DNA from: Clostridia bacterium
GTDB lineage: Bacteria; Bacillota; Clostridia; Christensenellales; CAG-314
NCBI GenBank assembly: GCA_017407305.1
Contig: JAFQWS010000113.1
Span: forward strand, 1 to 7,556
Direction of reading: 5' to 3'
DNA length: 7,556 nucleotides
Part shown: positions 1 through 6,700 of the stretch, in pieces
Numbering within the stretch: the first letter of the stretch is position 1
Layout: each line of letters opens with the position of its first letter
Notes under the pieces: model-generated
The model's database searches: none
What the model saw: only the letters and a program-made list of their open reading frames with translations
Told to the model about the DNA's origin: nothing
Translations under genes and position numbers: made by a program

Positions 1-23
1 GTTAAATTGACAAGTAAAATCAT

Positions 24-49
24 AAAAATAGTACTTTATAAGTACTATT
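24..49 (-). terminator. Weak candidate intrinsic terminator after the polC-like gene
   Basis: The arms 27-35 and 41-49 form a perfect 9-bp inverted repeat with a 5-base loop (36-40). Read on the minus strand, the stem runs directly into a stretch of five T. The stem contains only two G-C pairs, so it would be weak. The TAG stop of the polC-like gene (45-47) lies inside the upstream arm. If it works, it ends the operon here. I cannot see what follows beyond base 1. Confidence 0.4.
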
Positions 50-1676
50 CGCACATAGCCGAAAGGATTTTTGCTGAAATTTCTGCTTTTGAGTATGCGC
101 TTTGTGATTTTCCCGCGCTTACACCCATTGATTTTGCCACAGCATACAAGTCGGTGCAATCGGGTTTTTTCTTGTCTGAGTTGTGATTGTAGTATTCGTC
201 AAACAACTGGGAGATTTCCACAAATTGATTGTTGAAATGATAACCAAAATAGTTGGAATTGTACTGCAAAAATGCCGTAACTTTTGGTACGTTTTGGGTG
301 ACAATTCGTGTGTTGTGGCAAAACTTGTATAAATCTGCAACAACGTCTAGATAGGTTAGCGAACGCTGATATCTTGCTTGGGTTTCGCCAATGTTTTTAA
401 GCATTTCTTCGTCAACGTCCATTTGACAATTGACCAAGATGAAGAATGCTTGTCGTCTTGCGCCATTAACAAGTTTTACAGCACCAATTTGAAGTATTTT
501 ATCTTGCAAGATTTTGTCGCCTGTCGTGTTGAGATATAAAACAACGTATTCTCCTTTTAATTGTTCGGGAACGTATGTTTCCGTTTCCACAAAGGACATT
601 TGACGATTTGTTGCAATTAGTTGTGGTTTGACGTTGACGTACCTTTCTGGTACGGGTTTAACCAACTCTGATTGTGGCATTGAGGACACAATTTTGCACT
701 TTGAAAGGTTGTTTATGACCATTTCAAACGACTTTGAATAGTCGGAATATTGAATTTTTCCTGTCGCCACCACTTGATCGCCTTCGTAAAGACGCATCAA
801 TTTTTCTCTCAATCTGTCGTTGGCTTTTTTGTGCCTATCTGCCAAGGCAGTTGCTTCTTCCAAAGAATTGCCTTTCATTTGCATAATCAAGTTGGGATCT
901 TCCAACTGATATCTAACAAACAGCACTGCGTTTATTTTGCCAGACTCGTCTTTTATTTCCAATTTGCAAATGTCCATGTCACGTGCCGTTGCCTTTTGAG
1001 GTTTGATGACCTTTTTGGCAGTGATAGAACCACAAAGTGTATATGACTGAGAAACCTCTTTTACGTCGCAAATATATTTTGGCGTATATTTGACTTTTTG
1101 CCCAAACAATGCCGTTACTTTGTCAATTTGAACGTAACGACGAGGTTTCAACAACTCTTTGCTCAATGCAAATTGTGCTTGTGCGCTGACTTCTTCTTCT
1201 GCCTTTTCCAATGCTTTATTATCTTTTGCAACAATCAAATTGAAAGTAAATTTGAAACAAGTCTTTTCTGCCATTTGGGCTTTGAACTGGTTTAAATAAT
1301 CTCCCGCTTTGATAATTTCGGCAGTCATTGGATTGACCGACAAATCAAAAACAAAAAGCAAATCGTTTTTTGATACTTTTACTTGTGATTCTTTGACGTT
1401 CATCAAGGCAAATGCAAATTGTTTTATGTAATCGAAAAATTGTTTTTTGGCATTTTCCGTCGTCATATTATCAAGTTGGAAAGTTAAATTAACCTTGTAG
1501 TTGGATCCAACTTGGTCTTGACACAATGCCAAAATTTGTTGTTGGACTTCTTGGTCAAGCGTCTTGGGATAGGACATAACCAAATTGACAATGCCCTCAC
1601 GTTTGTGAACGACAATGTCTTTCATCCTTAAATCTTGAAATTGTGGCATCTTTTGATGAATAACGTCAATCAGCAT
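45..1676 (-). CDS. PolC N-terminal-region homologue with degenerate DnaQ-like exonuclease domain, no PHP or polymerase domain
   Basis: This 543-residue protein sits where clostridial genomes usually carry polC, directly after ispG and overlapping it by 11 bases. Residues 1-160 resemble the PolC N-terminal region. About 204-330 look like its OB fold, with a charged helical insertion near 261-296. Residues 376-542 match the DnaQ/DEDDh exonuclease fold. The exonuclease should be inactive: motif I reads VVLYLNTTG where VVFDLETTG is expected (D to Y381, E to N383). Motif II reads TQNVPKV where AHNxxFD is expected (D to V466), and in motif III the His and Asp positions are Q525 and K530. The 45-residue linker before the exonuclease has no HxH motif, so the first half of PHP is missing. 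The second half and the polymerase are also absent. The frame is intact, which favours a maintained non-catalytic protein, perhaps a replisome-associated accessory (inference), over a fresh pseudogene. The start is ATG at 1676 or the adjacent TTG at 1679. Confidence 0.8.
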   Translation of the reverse strand: MLIDVIHQKMPQFQDLRMKDIVVHKREGIVNLVMSYPKTLDQEVQQQILALCQDQVGSNYKVNLTFQLDNMTTENAKKQFFDYIKQFAFALMNVKESQVKVSKNDLLFVFDLSVNPMTAEIIKAGDYLNQFKAQMAEKTCFKFTFNLIVAKDNKALEKAEEEVSAQAQFALSKELLKPRRYVQIDKVTALFGQKVKYTPKYICDVKEVSQSYTLCGSITAKKVIKPQKATARDMDICKLEIKDESGKINAVLFVRYQLEDPNLIMQMKGNSLEEATALADRHKKANDRLREKLMRLYEGDQVVATGKIQYSDYSKSFEMVINNLSKCKIVSSMPQSELVKPVPERYVNVKPQLIATNRQMSFVETETYVPEQLKGEYVVLYLNTTGDKILQDKILQIGAVKLVNGARRQAFFILVNCQMDVDEEMLKNIGETQARYQRSLTYLDVVADLYKFCHNTRIVTQNVPKVTAFLQYNSNYFGYHFNNQFVEISQLFDEYYNHNSDKKKPDCTDLYAVAKSMGVSAGKSQSAYSKAEISAKILSAMCE

Positions 1677-2697
1677 CAAAGTCTTTTATCTCCTGAATAA
1701 ACAATTGCAACGCATCAGTTTCGTCAACAATTTTATATACTTGTCCTTTTTTGAAAAAGGCAACTTTTCCTTTTCCACACGCCATACCCAAATCGGCTGA
1801 GGCACACTCGCCCGGACCGTTTACTTCGCACCCCATAACTGCAACTTTTATGGGTTTTTTGAGCGTTTTTACAAAGTTATAGACGGAATTTGCATAAAAT
1901 TCAAGGTCTTGAGCGCATCTTCCACATTTGGGGCAAGACACAAAAGTTGCGCCCACACCTTTTTCCGTTGCCGACAAAATTGTCTTTGCGACTTCAACTT
2001 CTTTAACAGGGTCTGCTGTCAAGGAAACTCGAATTGTGTCGCCAATTCCGTCAACGAGCAAACTGCCAATGCCAACTGCATTGAAAATTGCACCTTGTTC
2101 CAAAGGGCCTGCTTCGGTTACACCAATATGTAAAGGGTAGTCAAAATTCTTTGCAAGAAGTCTCGCAAGCTTGACAGTCTTTAACACAGAGGAACTTTTT
2201 GCCGACAAAACCAAATTGTAAAAACCAAGTTTTTCAATTTCTTCCACTTGATTTTTCAAACTCAAAAACAATGCTTCTTCGTGCGTAAGATTGTTCAATG
2301 ATTTTTCAATCGAACCACCATTGACACCAATTCTTATTGCAACGTCATGTTGCTTTGCCGAGTCAATTACCTTTTTGAGTTGATCTTTGGGGAAGTTGCC
2401 TGGGTTGATACGAATTTTGTCCACTCCGTTTTCCATTGCAGAAATTGCCAAGCTGGCATCAAAATGAATATCTGCAACAAGTGGCATTGTGACAAATTGC
2501 TTCAAGTTGCCAATATTTTTGCAACTTTCTTTGTCGGTTACGGCAAAACGAACAATGTCGCAACCTGCTTGTTGCAACGCAATCATTTGTTGTTTTGTCT
2601 TTTCAAAATTGCCCAATGGGACGTTTGTCATTGATTGGATGGCAATTTTGTTGCCACCACCAATATACAAATTTCCAATTTTTACTTGTTTTGTCAT
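1666..2697 (-). CDS. ispG: 4-hydroxy-3-methylbut-2-en-1-yl diphosphate synthase (flavodoxin/ferredoxin-type MEP pathway enzyme)
   Basis: IspG converts methylerythritol cyclodiphosphate to HMBPP, the penultimate MEP-pathway step, using a [4Fe-4S] cluster in the cytoplasm. The 343-residue protein has the bacterial two-domain layout: a TIM-barrel part (early motif IQSMTN at 20-25, then VADIHFD and RINPGN) and a C-terminal Fe-S domain. The cluster ligands are visible: C255 and C258 in SCPKCGR, C290 in MGCEVNGPGE, and the conserved Glu at 297. The reading frame extends upstream to 2829. However, homology begins at MTKQVKIGNLYIGG, and the ATG at 2695-2697 overlaps the rseP stop as ATGA, so I use that start. 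There is no strong Shine-Dalgarno (only GGTGG about 13 bases upstream), which suggests coupling to rseP translation. Its 3' end overlaps the polC-like gene. Confidence 0.97.
   Translation of the reverse strand: MTKQVKIGNLYIGGGNKIAIQSMTNVPLGNFEKTKQQMIALQQAGCDIVRFAVTDKESCKNIGNLKQFVTMPLVADIHFDASLAISAMENGVDKIRINPGNFPKDQLKKVIDSAKQHDVAIRIGVNGGSIEKSLNNLTHEEALFLSLKNQVEEIEKLGFYNLVLSAKSSSVLKTVKLARLLAKNFDYPLHIGVTEAGPLEQGAIFNAVGIGSLLVDGIGDTIRVSLTADPVKEVEVAKTILSATEKGVGATFVSCPKCGRCAQDLEFYANSVYNFVKTLKKPIKVAVMGCEVNGPGECASADLGMACGKGKVAFFKKGQVYKIVDETDALQLFIQEIKDFDAD
1690..1694 (-). promoter_or_regulatory. Shine-Dalgarno of the polC-like gene
   Basis: AGGAG on the minus strand lies inside the 3' end of ispG. 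It is 10 bases from a TTG codon (1679) and 13 bases from the adjacent ATG (1676). Spacing favours TTG and codon preference favours ATG, so the start is uncertain by one codon. Confidence 0.6.
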
Positions 2698-3833
2698 AAT
2701 CGTAAAATATCCACCAATATTGCAAATCCAAAAAGGAAAATTAAGCCAATAAAATTGAGTATGCCTTGCAAATTTCTGTTGATTGGTTTGCCTGTAATCC
2801 ACTCGACCAACACAAAAATAACTTGGCATCCGTCCAATGCAGGAACAGGCAAAAGGTTGAAAATAGCCAAGTTGACGGAAATAAGCACCATCATCAACAA
2901 GACGTTTTCAATGCCTGATGCGACAATTTGACTTGTTGTTGTGATGGTCGTAATGGGACCACCAACTGCTTCCAAACCTAATGCGCCTGTCAACAAATCG
3001 CCAAAAATACGCAAAATGTAGAAAGCAACGTAAAAACAATAGCCAAATGCTCGTCCAACTGCCTCAAAAAATGGGAATTTTACCCTTTCTTGCGTGTAGC
3101 CCATAGATATTCCAACACCAAAAATTTCGACAGGATTGCCTTGGGTATCTGTTGAGGTAAAGGTGTATTTTTGAACACCTTCAATCAATACTTTGTTGCC
3201 GTTGCGAATAACGACCATGTCAAAAACTTGGTCGGCTTGAGCAATTTTTTCGCTGATTTCTGCCGTCAAATAAATTGTTTCGCCATCAATTGAGTAAATG
3301 ACGTCATCTTGTTGCAAAACAATTGCGTTGGGAGAATCAACGTTGATTTCTTTAATTTGAGGCAAATAATCGCCAATGCAACTAAATACGAATATTGCCA
3401 CCAAAAGGGCAAAAACGAAGTTGAAAGTTACACCTGCAAGCAAAACGATAATGCGTTTGAAGGGGTGTTGTTTGTGAAAACTTCTATTTTCGTCAACTTT
3501 GGATTCTTCGCGTGAACCAAAGAAAATTTTGTTGGCATCTTTAACTTGTTCGGGGCTTTCGTCTTCTTCGCCATAAAAGGCACAAAAGCCACCCAATGGT
3601 AAACATCTCAAAGAAAAGACTTCGCCATTTTTCTTGTTTTTGACTGAAAAGATTTTAGGCCCCATACCAATGGCAAATTCTTCAATTTTGAAATTGAGCA
3701 ATTTGCCTGCTACGTAGTGACCAAATTCGTGCACGATGACCATAACCATCAACACGAGAAACGCGCCCAAATATGACAACAATTGCATAAAAAAGTCGCC
3801 AATGGTTGCGTTTGAAATTACGTTTAGCATCAT
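2694..3833 (-). CDS. rseP: RIP metalloprotease, site-2 protease family
   Basis: This is an intramembrane zinc protease of the RseP/RasP type, which cleaves transmembrane anti-sigma factors and signal-peptide remnants. The 379-residue protein has the zinc-binding HEFGH at 35-39 in the first membrane segment, and the GGFCAF loop at 81-86. A second membrane segment lies near 127-152. A PDZ-like domain spans roughly 158-225. Two further membrane segments lie around 305-345 and 358-377, with the third zinc ligand in LLPVPALDG (D334). Oddities: the residues after LDG are CQ rather than the usual GG or GR. The PDZ carboxylate-binding segment is weakly conserved. Residues 87-122 form a charged cytoplasmic insertion longer than usual. 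The ATG at 3833 is preferred because AAGGA stands 8 bases upstream; it overlaps the dxr stop as ATGA. A later Met at 3788 has no ribosome binding site. Confidence 0.95.
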   Translation of the reverse strand: MMLNVISNATIGDFFMQLLSYLGAFLVLMVMVIVHEFGHYVAGKLLNFKIEEFAIGMGPKIFSVKNKKNGEVFSLRCLPLGGFCAFYGEEDESPEQVKDANKIFFGSREESKVDENRSFHKQHPFKRIIVLLAGVTFNFVFALLVAIFVFSCIGDYLPQIKEINVDSPNAIVLQQDDVIYSIDGETIYLTAEISEKIAQADQVFDMVVIRNGNKVLIEGVQKYTFTSTDTQGNPVEIFGVGISMGYTQERVKFPFFEAVGRAFGYCFYVAFYILRIFGDLLTGALGLEAVGGPITTITTTSQIVASGIENVLLMMVLISVNLAIFNLLPVPALDGCQVIFVLVEWITGKPINRNLQGILNFIGLIFLFGFAILVDILRL

Positions 3834-4906
3834 TTAATATATCCTTGCGCTTTTTCGCGCACTTCCTTGTCTAAATTGAATATTTCTTTTGTTGTGTTAA
3901 GGTTGAAACTTCCATTTTCATACTCGCACACAACTTTTTGCACCATTTCCACCAATTCAACGTAGGAAATTTTGCCAATTAAAAAGTTTTCCACACAAAC
4001 GTCGTTTACTGCGTTCAAAACGACTGCCAAGTGAGGTTTTTCCAAAGCCTTGTGACCATACTTTGCCAAAGGAAATTTGTCAAAATTACATGGTTCAAAG
4101 GTCAATGTTAAAAGTTGTTGAAAATCAAGTTTTTGCACTACACTTTCGGCTCTTTCTTGCAACAAAGCCAATTGAATAGGCAATCTCATATCGGGATTGG
4201 AAAGTTGCGCCAAGACACTGCCGTCTTTGTATTGCACCATAGAGTGCACGATACTTTGAGGATGCACCACGATTTCGATGTCTTTGGGAGCCACGTCAAA
4301 GAGGTAATGCGCTTCAATGACTTCAAAGGCTTTATTTACCAAAGTTGATGAGTCAACGGTAATTTTGGCTCCCATATCCCATTTGGGATGTTTTAATGCC
4401 TGTTCGGGAGTGACCTTTTTAAGTTGTTCTTTAGTCAAACGATAAAAAGGGCCACCACTTGCCGTCAACAACAATTTTTCCGCTTGGGAGGTAAGACATT
4501 GCCAAATTGCACTGTGTTCGCTGTCAATGGGCAAAAGTTTGCTGTTGGACGTTTTTAAGGCTTCTTTTACCAAGGGGCCTGCACACACCAATACTTCCTT
4601 GTTTGCCAAAGCGACGTCGATATTGTGACGTATGCAGTACAACACAGCATCAAGTGAAACAATGCCTCGCAATGCAAAAACGGCAATATCAGCCTCTTTT
4701 ACGGCCTCAATCAGCGAATTTTCACCATCATATTTGAGTACAGAACAATGTTTTGGGCAAAATTGTTCTGCTTGAGCTTTGAGTAATTGCTCATTGGAAT
4801 AGGCAACCAAAGAAACCACTTGGAACAAGTCCAAGTGATTTGAAATAACTTGTAAAGTTTGTGTACCAATGCTTCCGGTACTGCCCAAAATTGCTATTTT
4901 TCTCAT
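3830..4906 (-). CDS. dxr: 1-deoxy-D-xylulose 5-phosphate reductoisomerase
   Basis: Dxr is the NADPH-dependent rearrangement and reduction of DXP to methylerythritol 4-phosphate, the first committed MEP step and the fosmidomycin target. The 358-residue protein is a little shorter than the usual 380-400. Visible motifs are the nucleotide-binding GSTGSIG at 8-14, ANKE at 101-104, PIDSEH with metal ligands D128 and E130, and TASGGPF at 148-154. HPKWDMG is at 173-179, NKAFE with the third metal ligand E195 at 191-195, and PDMRLPI at 238-244. The usual LNAANE helix reads LNAVND, a mild change. A longer in-frame start at 4948 would fall inside cdsA and add residues ahead of the Rossmann strand, so MRKIAILGSTG at 4906 is chosen. 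The start follows the cdsA TAA after a single base and has no Shine-Dalgarno. Translation is probably by reinitiation after cdsA. Confidence 0.97.
   Translation of the reverse strand: MRKIAILGSTGSIGTQTLQVISNHLDLFQVVSLVAYSNEQLLKAQAEQFCPKHCSVLKYDGENSLIEAVKEADIAVFALRGIVSLDAVLYCIRHNIDVALANKEVLVCAGPLVKEALKTSNSKLLPIDSEHSAIWQCLTSQAEKLLLTASGGPFYRLTKEQLKKVTPEQALKHPKWDMGAKITVDSSTLVNKAFEVIEAHYLFDVAPKDIEIVVHPQSIVHSMVQYKDGSVLAQLSNPDMRLPIQLALLQERAESVVQKLDFQQLLTLTFEPCNFDKFPLAKYGHKALEKPHLAVVLNAVNDVCVENFLIGKISYVELVEMVQKVVCEYENGSFNLNTTKEIFNLDKEVREKAQGYIK
3842..3846 (-). promoter_or_regulatory. Shine-Dalgarno of rseP
   Basis: AAGGA on the minus strand lies 8 bases before the ATG at 3833, within the last codons of dxr. 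It supports the longer rseP start. A small GC hairpin (3846-3850 with 3857-3861) lies just upstream in the mRNA and may be only coding coincidence. Confidence 0.7.
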
Positions 4907-4907
4907 T

Positions 4908-5960
4908 TTAGATAATAAACATATATACCAATGCGACAAAGGTTGCATTTAAGATTATGCCGTCGAAACGGTCCATTATGCCACCATGATCGCCCAAAAG
5001 ACGCGAATAGTCTTTCAATCCAAAATGTCTTTTTGTAATGCTTGCAAGCAAATCACCAACTTGCGTCATAAACGAACCGACAAAGCCAATCAAGACGTAA
5101 ACCAACACCAAATAAATTGGTTTAAGTCCCTGCATTGTCAAGCCAAGACCAATGATTTTTTGAATAAAAGGTACTGCCGGTCCAAGAACTTCGTAGAACA
5201 CAAAGACAATCAAAGATCCAATTAATCCACCAAAAATCCCACCAATTGCACCTTCAATCGTTTTTTTGGGGCTGACCAAAGGACAAAGTTTGTGTTTGCC
5301 AAAAAGTTTTCCAATAATCATTGCGAACATATCGGTAAAACTGGAAACAACAAACACAAAAGCCAAGCCAAGGCTGTTGTAAGGCAACAAATAGGTTGTG
5401 CGTGAAGGGTGAATTTGTGCCCAAATATCGGTTGTTAAATAGGGATAAATGGGATTTTCGGGAGAAATAATTTGAGTTGATGCACATTTGTTGATATAAA
5501 GAAGGGAGCTCATCAAAAAGCCTGGATATACCAACAAAAATGCAACGTGCATAATTATTTCGGGATGATTGAGTAAAATTGCATTAAATGCCGACACTGC
5601 AAATACAAACAAAGACATGAAAATGATGCCTGTGTAACCAAACAAGTAGTAGGCAGGTCCAAACAAAATTGCATATGCCCAAACAATCCAACTCATGCTG
5701 TGAGGTATTTTGTCAAAACCGATTGCACGGCGCATTTCAATGATGGCAATGATGATGACAACGGATAAAAGTCCCGCAACGATTGCTCTGCCATCTGTAA
5801 TTGAACCCAAAAATGCAAAATCTTCCTTTGTAAAATGGCTCAAAACAACCAGTGCAAAGTAAAATATTGCAATCAAAATGCCAACTATAATTCGATTTTT
5901 AGATACAAGTCGTTTTTTTGGTTGAATATTGGAATGTTGAATTTCATTTTGTTGACTCAT
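4908..5960 (-). CDS. cdsA: Phosphatidate cytidylyltransferase (CDP-diacylglycerol synthase)
   Basis: CdsA makes CDP-diacylglycerol from phosphatidic acid and CTP at the membrane, the branch point for bacterial phospholipids. The 350-residue protein has about eight to ten hydrophobic segments, the first at 23-41 after a polar, Gln/Asn-rich N-terminal tail. The C-terminal half carries the diagnostic motifs: a segment with D210 followed by FGKHKL and SPKKTIEG (220-237), then GDL at 302-304. The CdsA signature runs about 308-333, with K310-R311, K316-D317, H325-G-G and D330-R-x-D333. The Pro often found before x-H-G-G is Gly here, which the family tolerates. The start is fixed by GGAGG 8 bases before the ATG at 5960. 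An upstream in-frame TTG at 5975 overlaps that site and is rejected. The gene overlaps uppS by 17 bases and ends one base before dxr. Confidence 0.96.
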   Translation of the reverse strand: MSQQNEIQHSNIQPKKRLVSKNRIIVGILIAIFYFALVVLSHFTKEDFAFLGSITDGRAIVAGLLSVVIIIAIIEMRRAIGFDKIPHSMSWIVWAYAILFGPAYYLFGYTGIIFMSLFVFAVSAFNAILLNHPEIIMHVAFLLVYPGFLMSSLLYINKCASTQIISPENPIYPYLTTDIWAQIHPSRTTYLLPYNSLGLAFVFVVSSFTDMFAMIIGKLFGKHKLCPLVSPKKTIEGAIGGIFGGLIGSLIVFVFYEVLGPAVPFIQKIIGLGLTMQGLKPIYLVLVYVLIGFVGSFMTQVGDLLASITKRHFGLKDYSRLLGDHGGIMDRFDGIILNATFVALVYMFII

Positions 5961-6633
5961 CACCAAGTCCTCCAAAATTTCGTAAAGAATTGCTGTATTT
6001 TTTGATTATATCAAACAGTTCTTGTTTAGTCAAATCGGGCCACAAAGTGTCGGTAAATGCCAATTCGGCATAGGCTCCTTGAAAAAGCAAAAAGTTGCTC
6101 AATCGTTGCTTGCCACCCGTTCTAACAATCAAATCGGGTTCGGGCAAATCAACGTACATACATTTTAGCAAATTTTCTTCGTTAATTTGCTTGTTTTCAG
6201 CAATAAGTTTGTTTACTGCGCAAACAATTTCTTGTCTGCCACCATAATTTAGACACAGGTTGACGCAAATTTTTGTGTTGTTTGCAGTTACCTTTACAAC
6301 GTTATCCATTTTATCCAAAAGAATTTTGGGCAATTTTGCACGATTGCCGGAAACGACAACTTTTACACCATTTTCTTCCAAAAGATTTAATTGGTCGAAA
6401 AATTGTTGACTAAGCTTGAAAAGTCCGTCAACTTCCGTTTGAGGTCGTTTCCAATTTTCGGTGGAAAAAACGTACAAGGAAAGATAAGGTACGCCCATTT
6501 CTGCACACCACAAAATTACGTCACGAGCCTTTTTAAGACCTTCTTGGTGACCTTGAGTTCTTTTTGTGTTGCGAGCAGTTGCCCAACGGCCGTTGCCGTC
6601 CATTATGATTGCAAGATGATTTAATTTGTTCAT
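5944..6633 (-). CDS. uppS: Isoprenyl transferase, undecaprenyl diphosphate synthase type (cis-prenyltransferase)
   Basis: UppS condenses isopentenyl diphosphate units onto farnesyl diphosphate to give undecaprenyl diphosphate, the lipid carrier for peptidoglycan and other envelope polymers. The 229-residue protein has every conserved block: IIMDGNGRWA at 9-18 with catalytic D12, and GH at 28-29. SLYVFSTENWKRP at 52-64 and the NYGGR block at 129-133 follow. RTGG at 171-174 precedes R177-L-S179-NFLLFQ, AYAEL and WPD. The start MNKLNHLAIIMDG at 6633 matches the family. The frame also opens at a TTG at 6678, but that would read through a hairpin and adds residues that do not look like the family. 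No Shine-Dalgarno precedes the ATG, and a terminator-like hairpin ends 7 bases upstream, so expression is probably conditioned by readthrough (inference). Confidence 0.97.
   Translation of the reverse strand: MNKLNHLAIIMDGNGRWATARNTKRTQGHQEGLKKARDVILWCAEMGVPYLSLYVFSTENWKRPQTEVDGLFKLSQQFFDQLNLLEENGVKVVVSGNRAKLPKILLDKMDNVVKVTANNTKICVNLCLNYGGRQEIVCAVNKLIAENKQINEENLLKCMYVDLPEPDLIVRTGGKQRLSNFLLFQGAYAELAFTDTLWPDLTKQELFDIIKKYSNSLRNFGGLGDESTK
5969..5973 (-). promoter_or_regulatory. Shine-Dalgarno of cdsA, decides its start
   Basis: GGAGG on the minus strand lies 8 bases before the ATG at 5960 and inside the 3' end of uppS. It is the strongest ribosome binding site in the uppS-polC-like part of the block. 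Confidence 0.8.
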
Positions 6634-6640
6634 TGTATAT

Positions 6641-6683
6641 AAAAAAACTTGAAATTGCCTTAACGTGGACAATTTCAAGTTTT
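6641..6683 (-). terminator. Intrinsic terminator-like hairpin between frr and uppS
   Basis: The arms 6644-6657 and 6670-6683 are perfectly complementary over 14 bp, with a 12-base loop at 6658-6669. On the minus strand the stem opens with an A-tract and runs into a stretch of seven T (6641-6647, partly in the stem). This is the usual layout of a rho-independent terminator, although the stem has only four G-C pairs. It follows the frr stop by 17 bases and ends 7 bases before the uppS ATG. It may be a full terminator, a partial one that sets the frr to uppS ratio, or an attenuator. Confidence 0.75.
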
Positions 6684-6700
6684 ATCAAAAATCCAATTGA

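Noticed and set aside
1..23. Possible start of a next gene at an ATG (21-23, minus strand)
   Set aside because: Only about seven codons are visible, with no Shine-Dalgarno and a terminator-like hairpin just upstream; it cannot be supported.
750..1295. Plus-strand open frames of 98 and 65 codons
   Set aside because: They are antisense shadows of the polC-like gene with low-complexity Phe/Cys-rich translations.
2698..2829. N-terminal extension of ispG
   Set aside because: It lies inside the rseP C-terminus in another frame and bears no resemblance to IspG. The ATGA overlap and conserved N-terminus place the start at 2697.
3846..3861. GC-rich 5-bp hairpin (TGCGC/GCGCA) just upstream of the rseP Shine-Dalgarno
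   Set aside because: It is short, lies within dxr codons, and has no T-run after it. It is most likely a by-product of the encoded REKAQ residues.
4907..4948. N-terminal extension of dxr
   Set aside because: It would add 14 residues ahead of the Rossmann strand from inside cdsA. The family starts at MRKIAILGSTG.
6634..6678. uppS extension to a TTG start
   Set aside because: The added residues are encoded by the terminator-like hairpin, do not match UppS, and have no good Shine-Dalgarno. It is kept only as a hypothesis in the findings.
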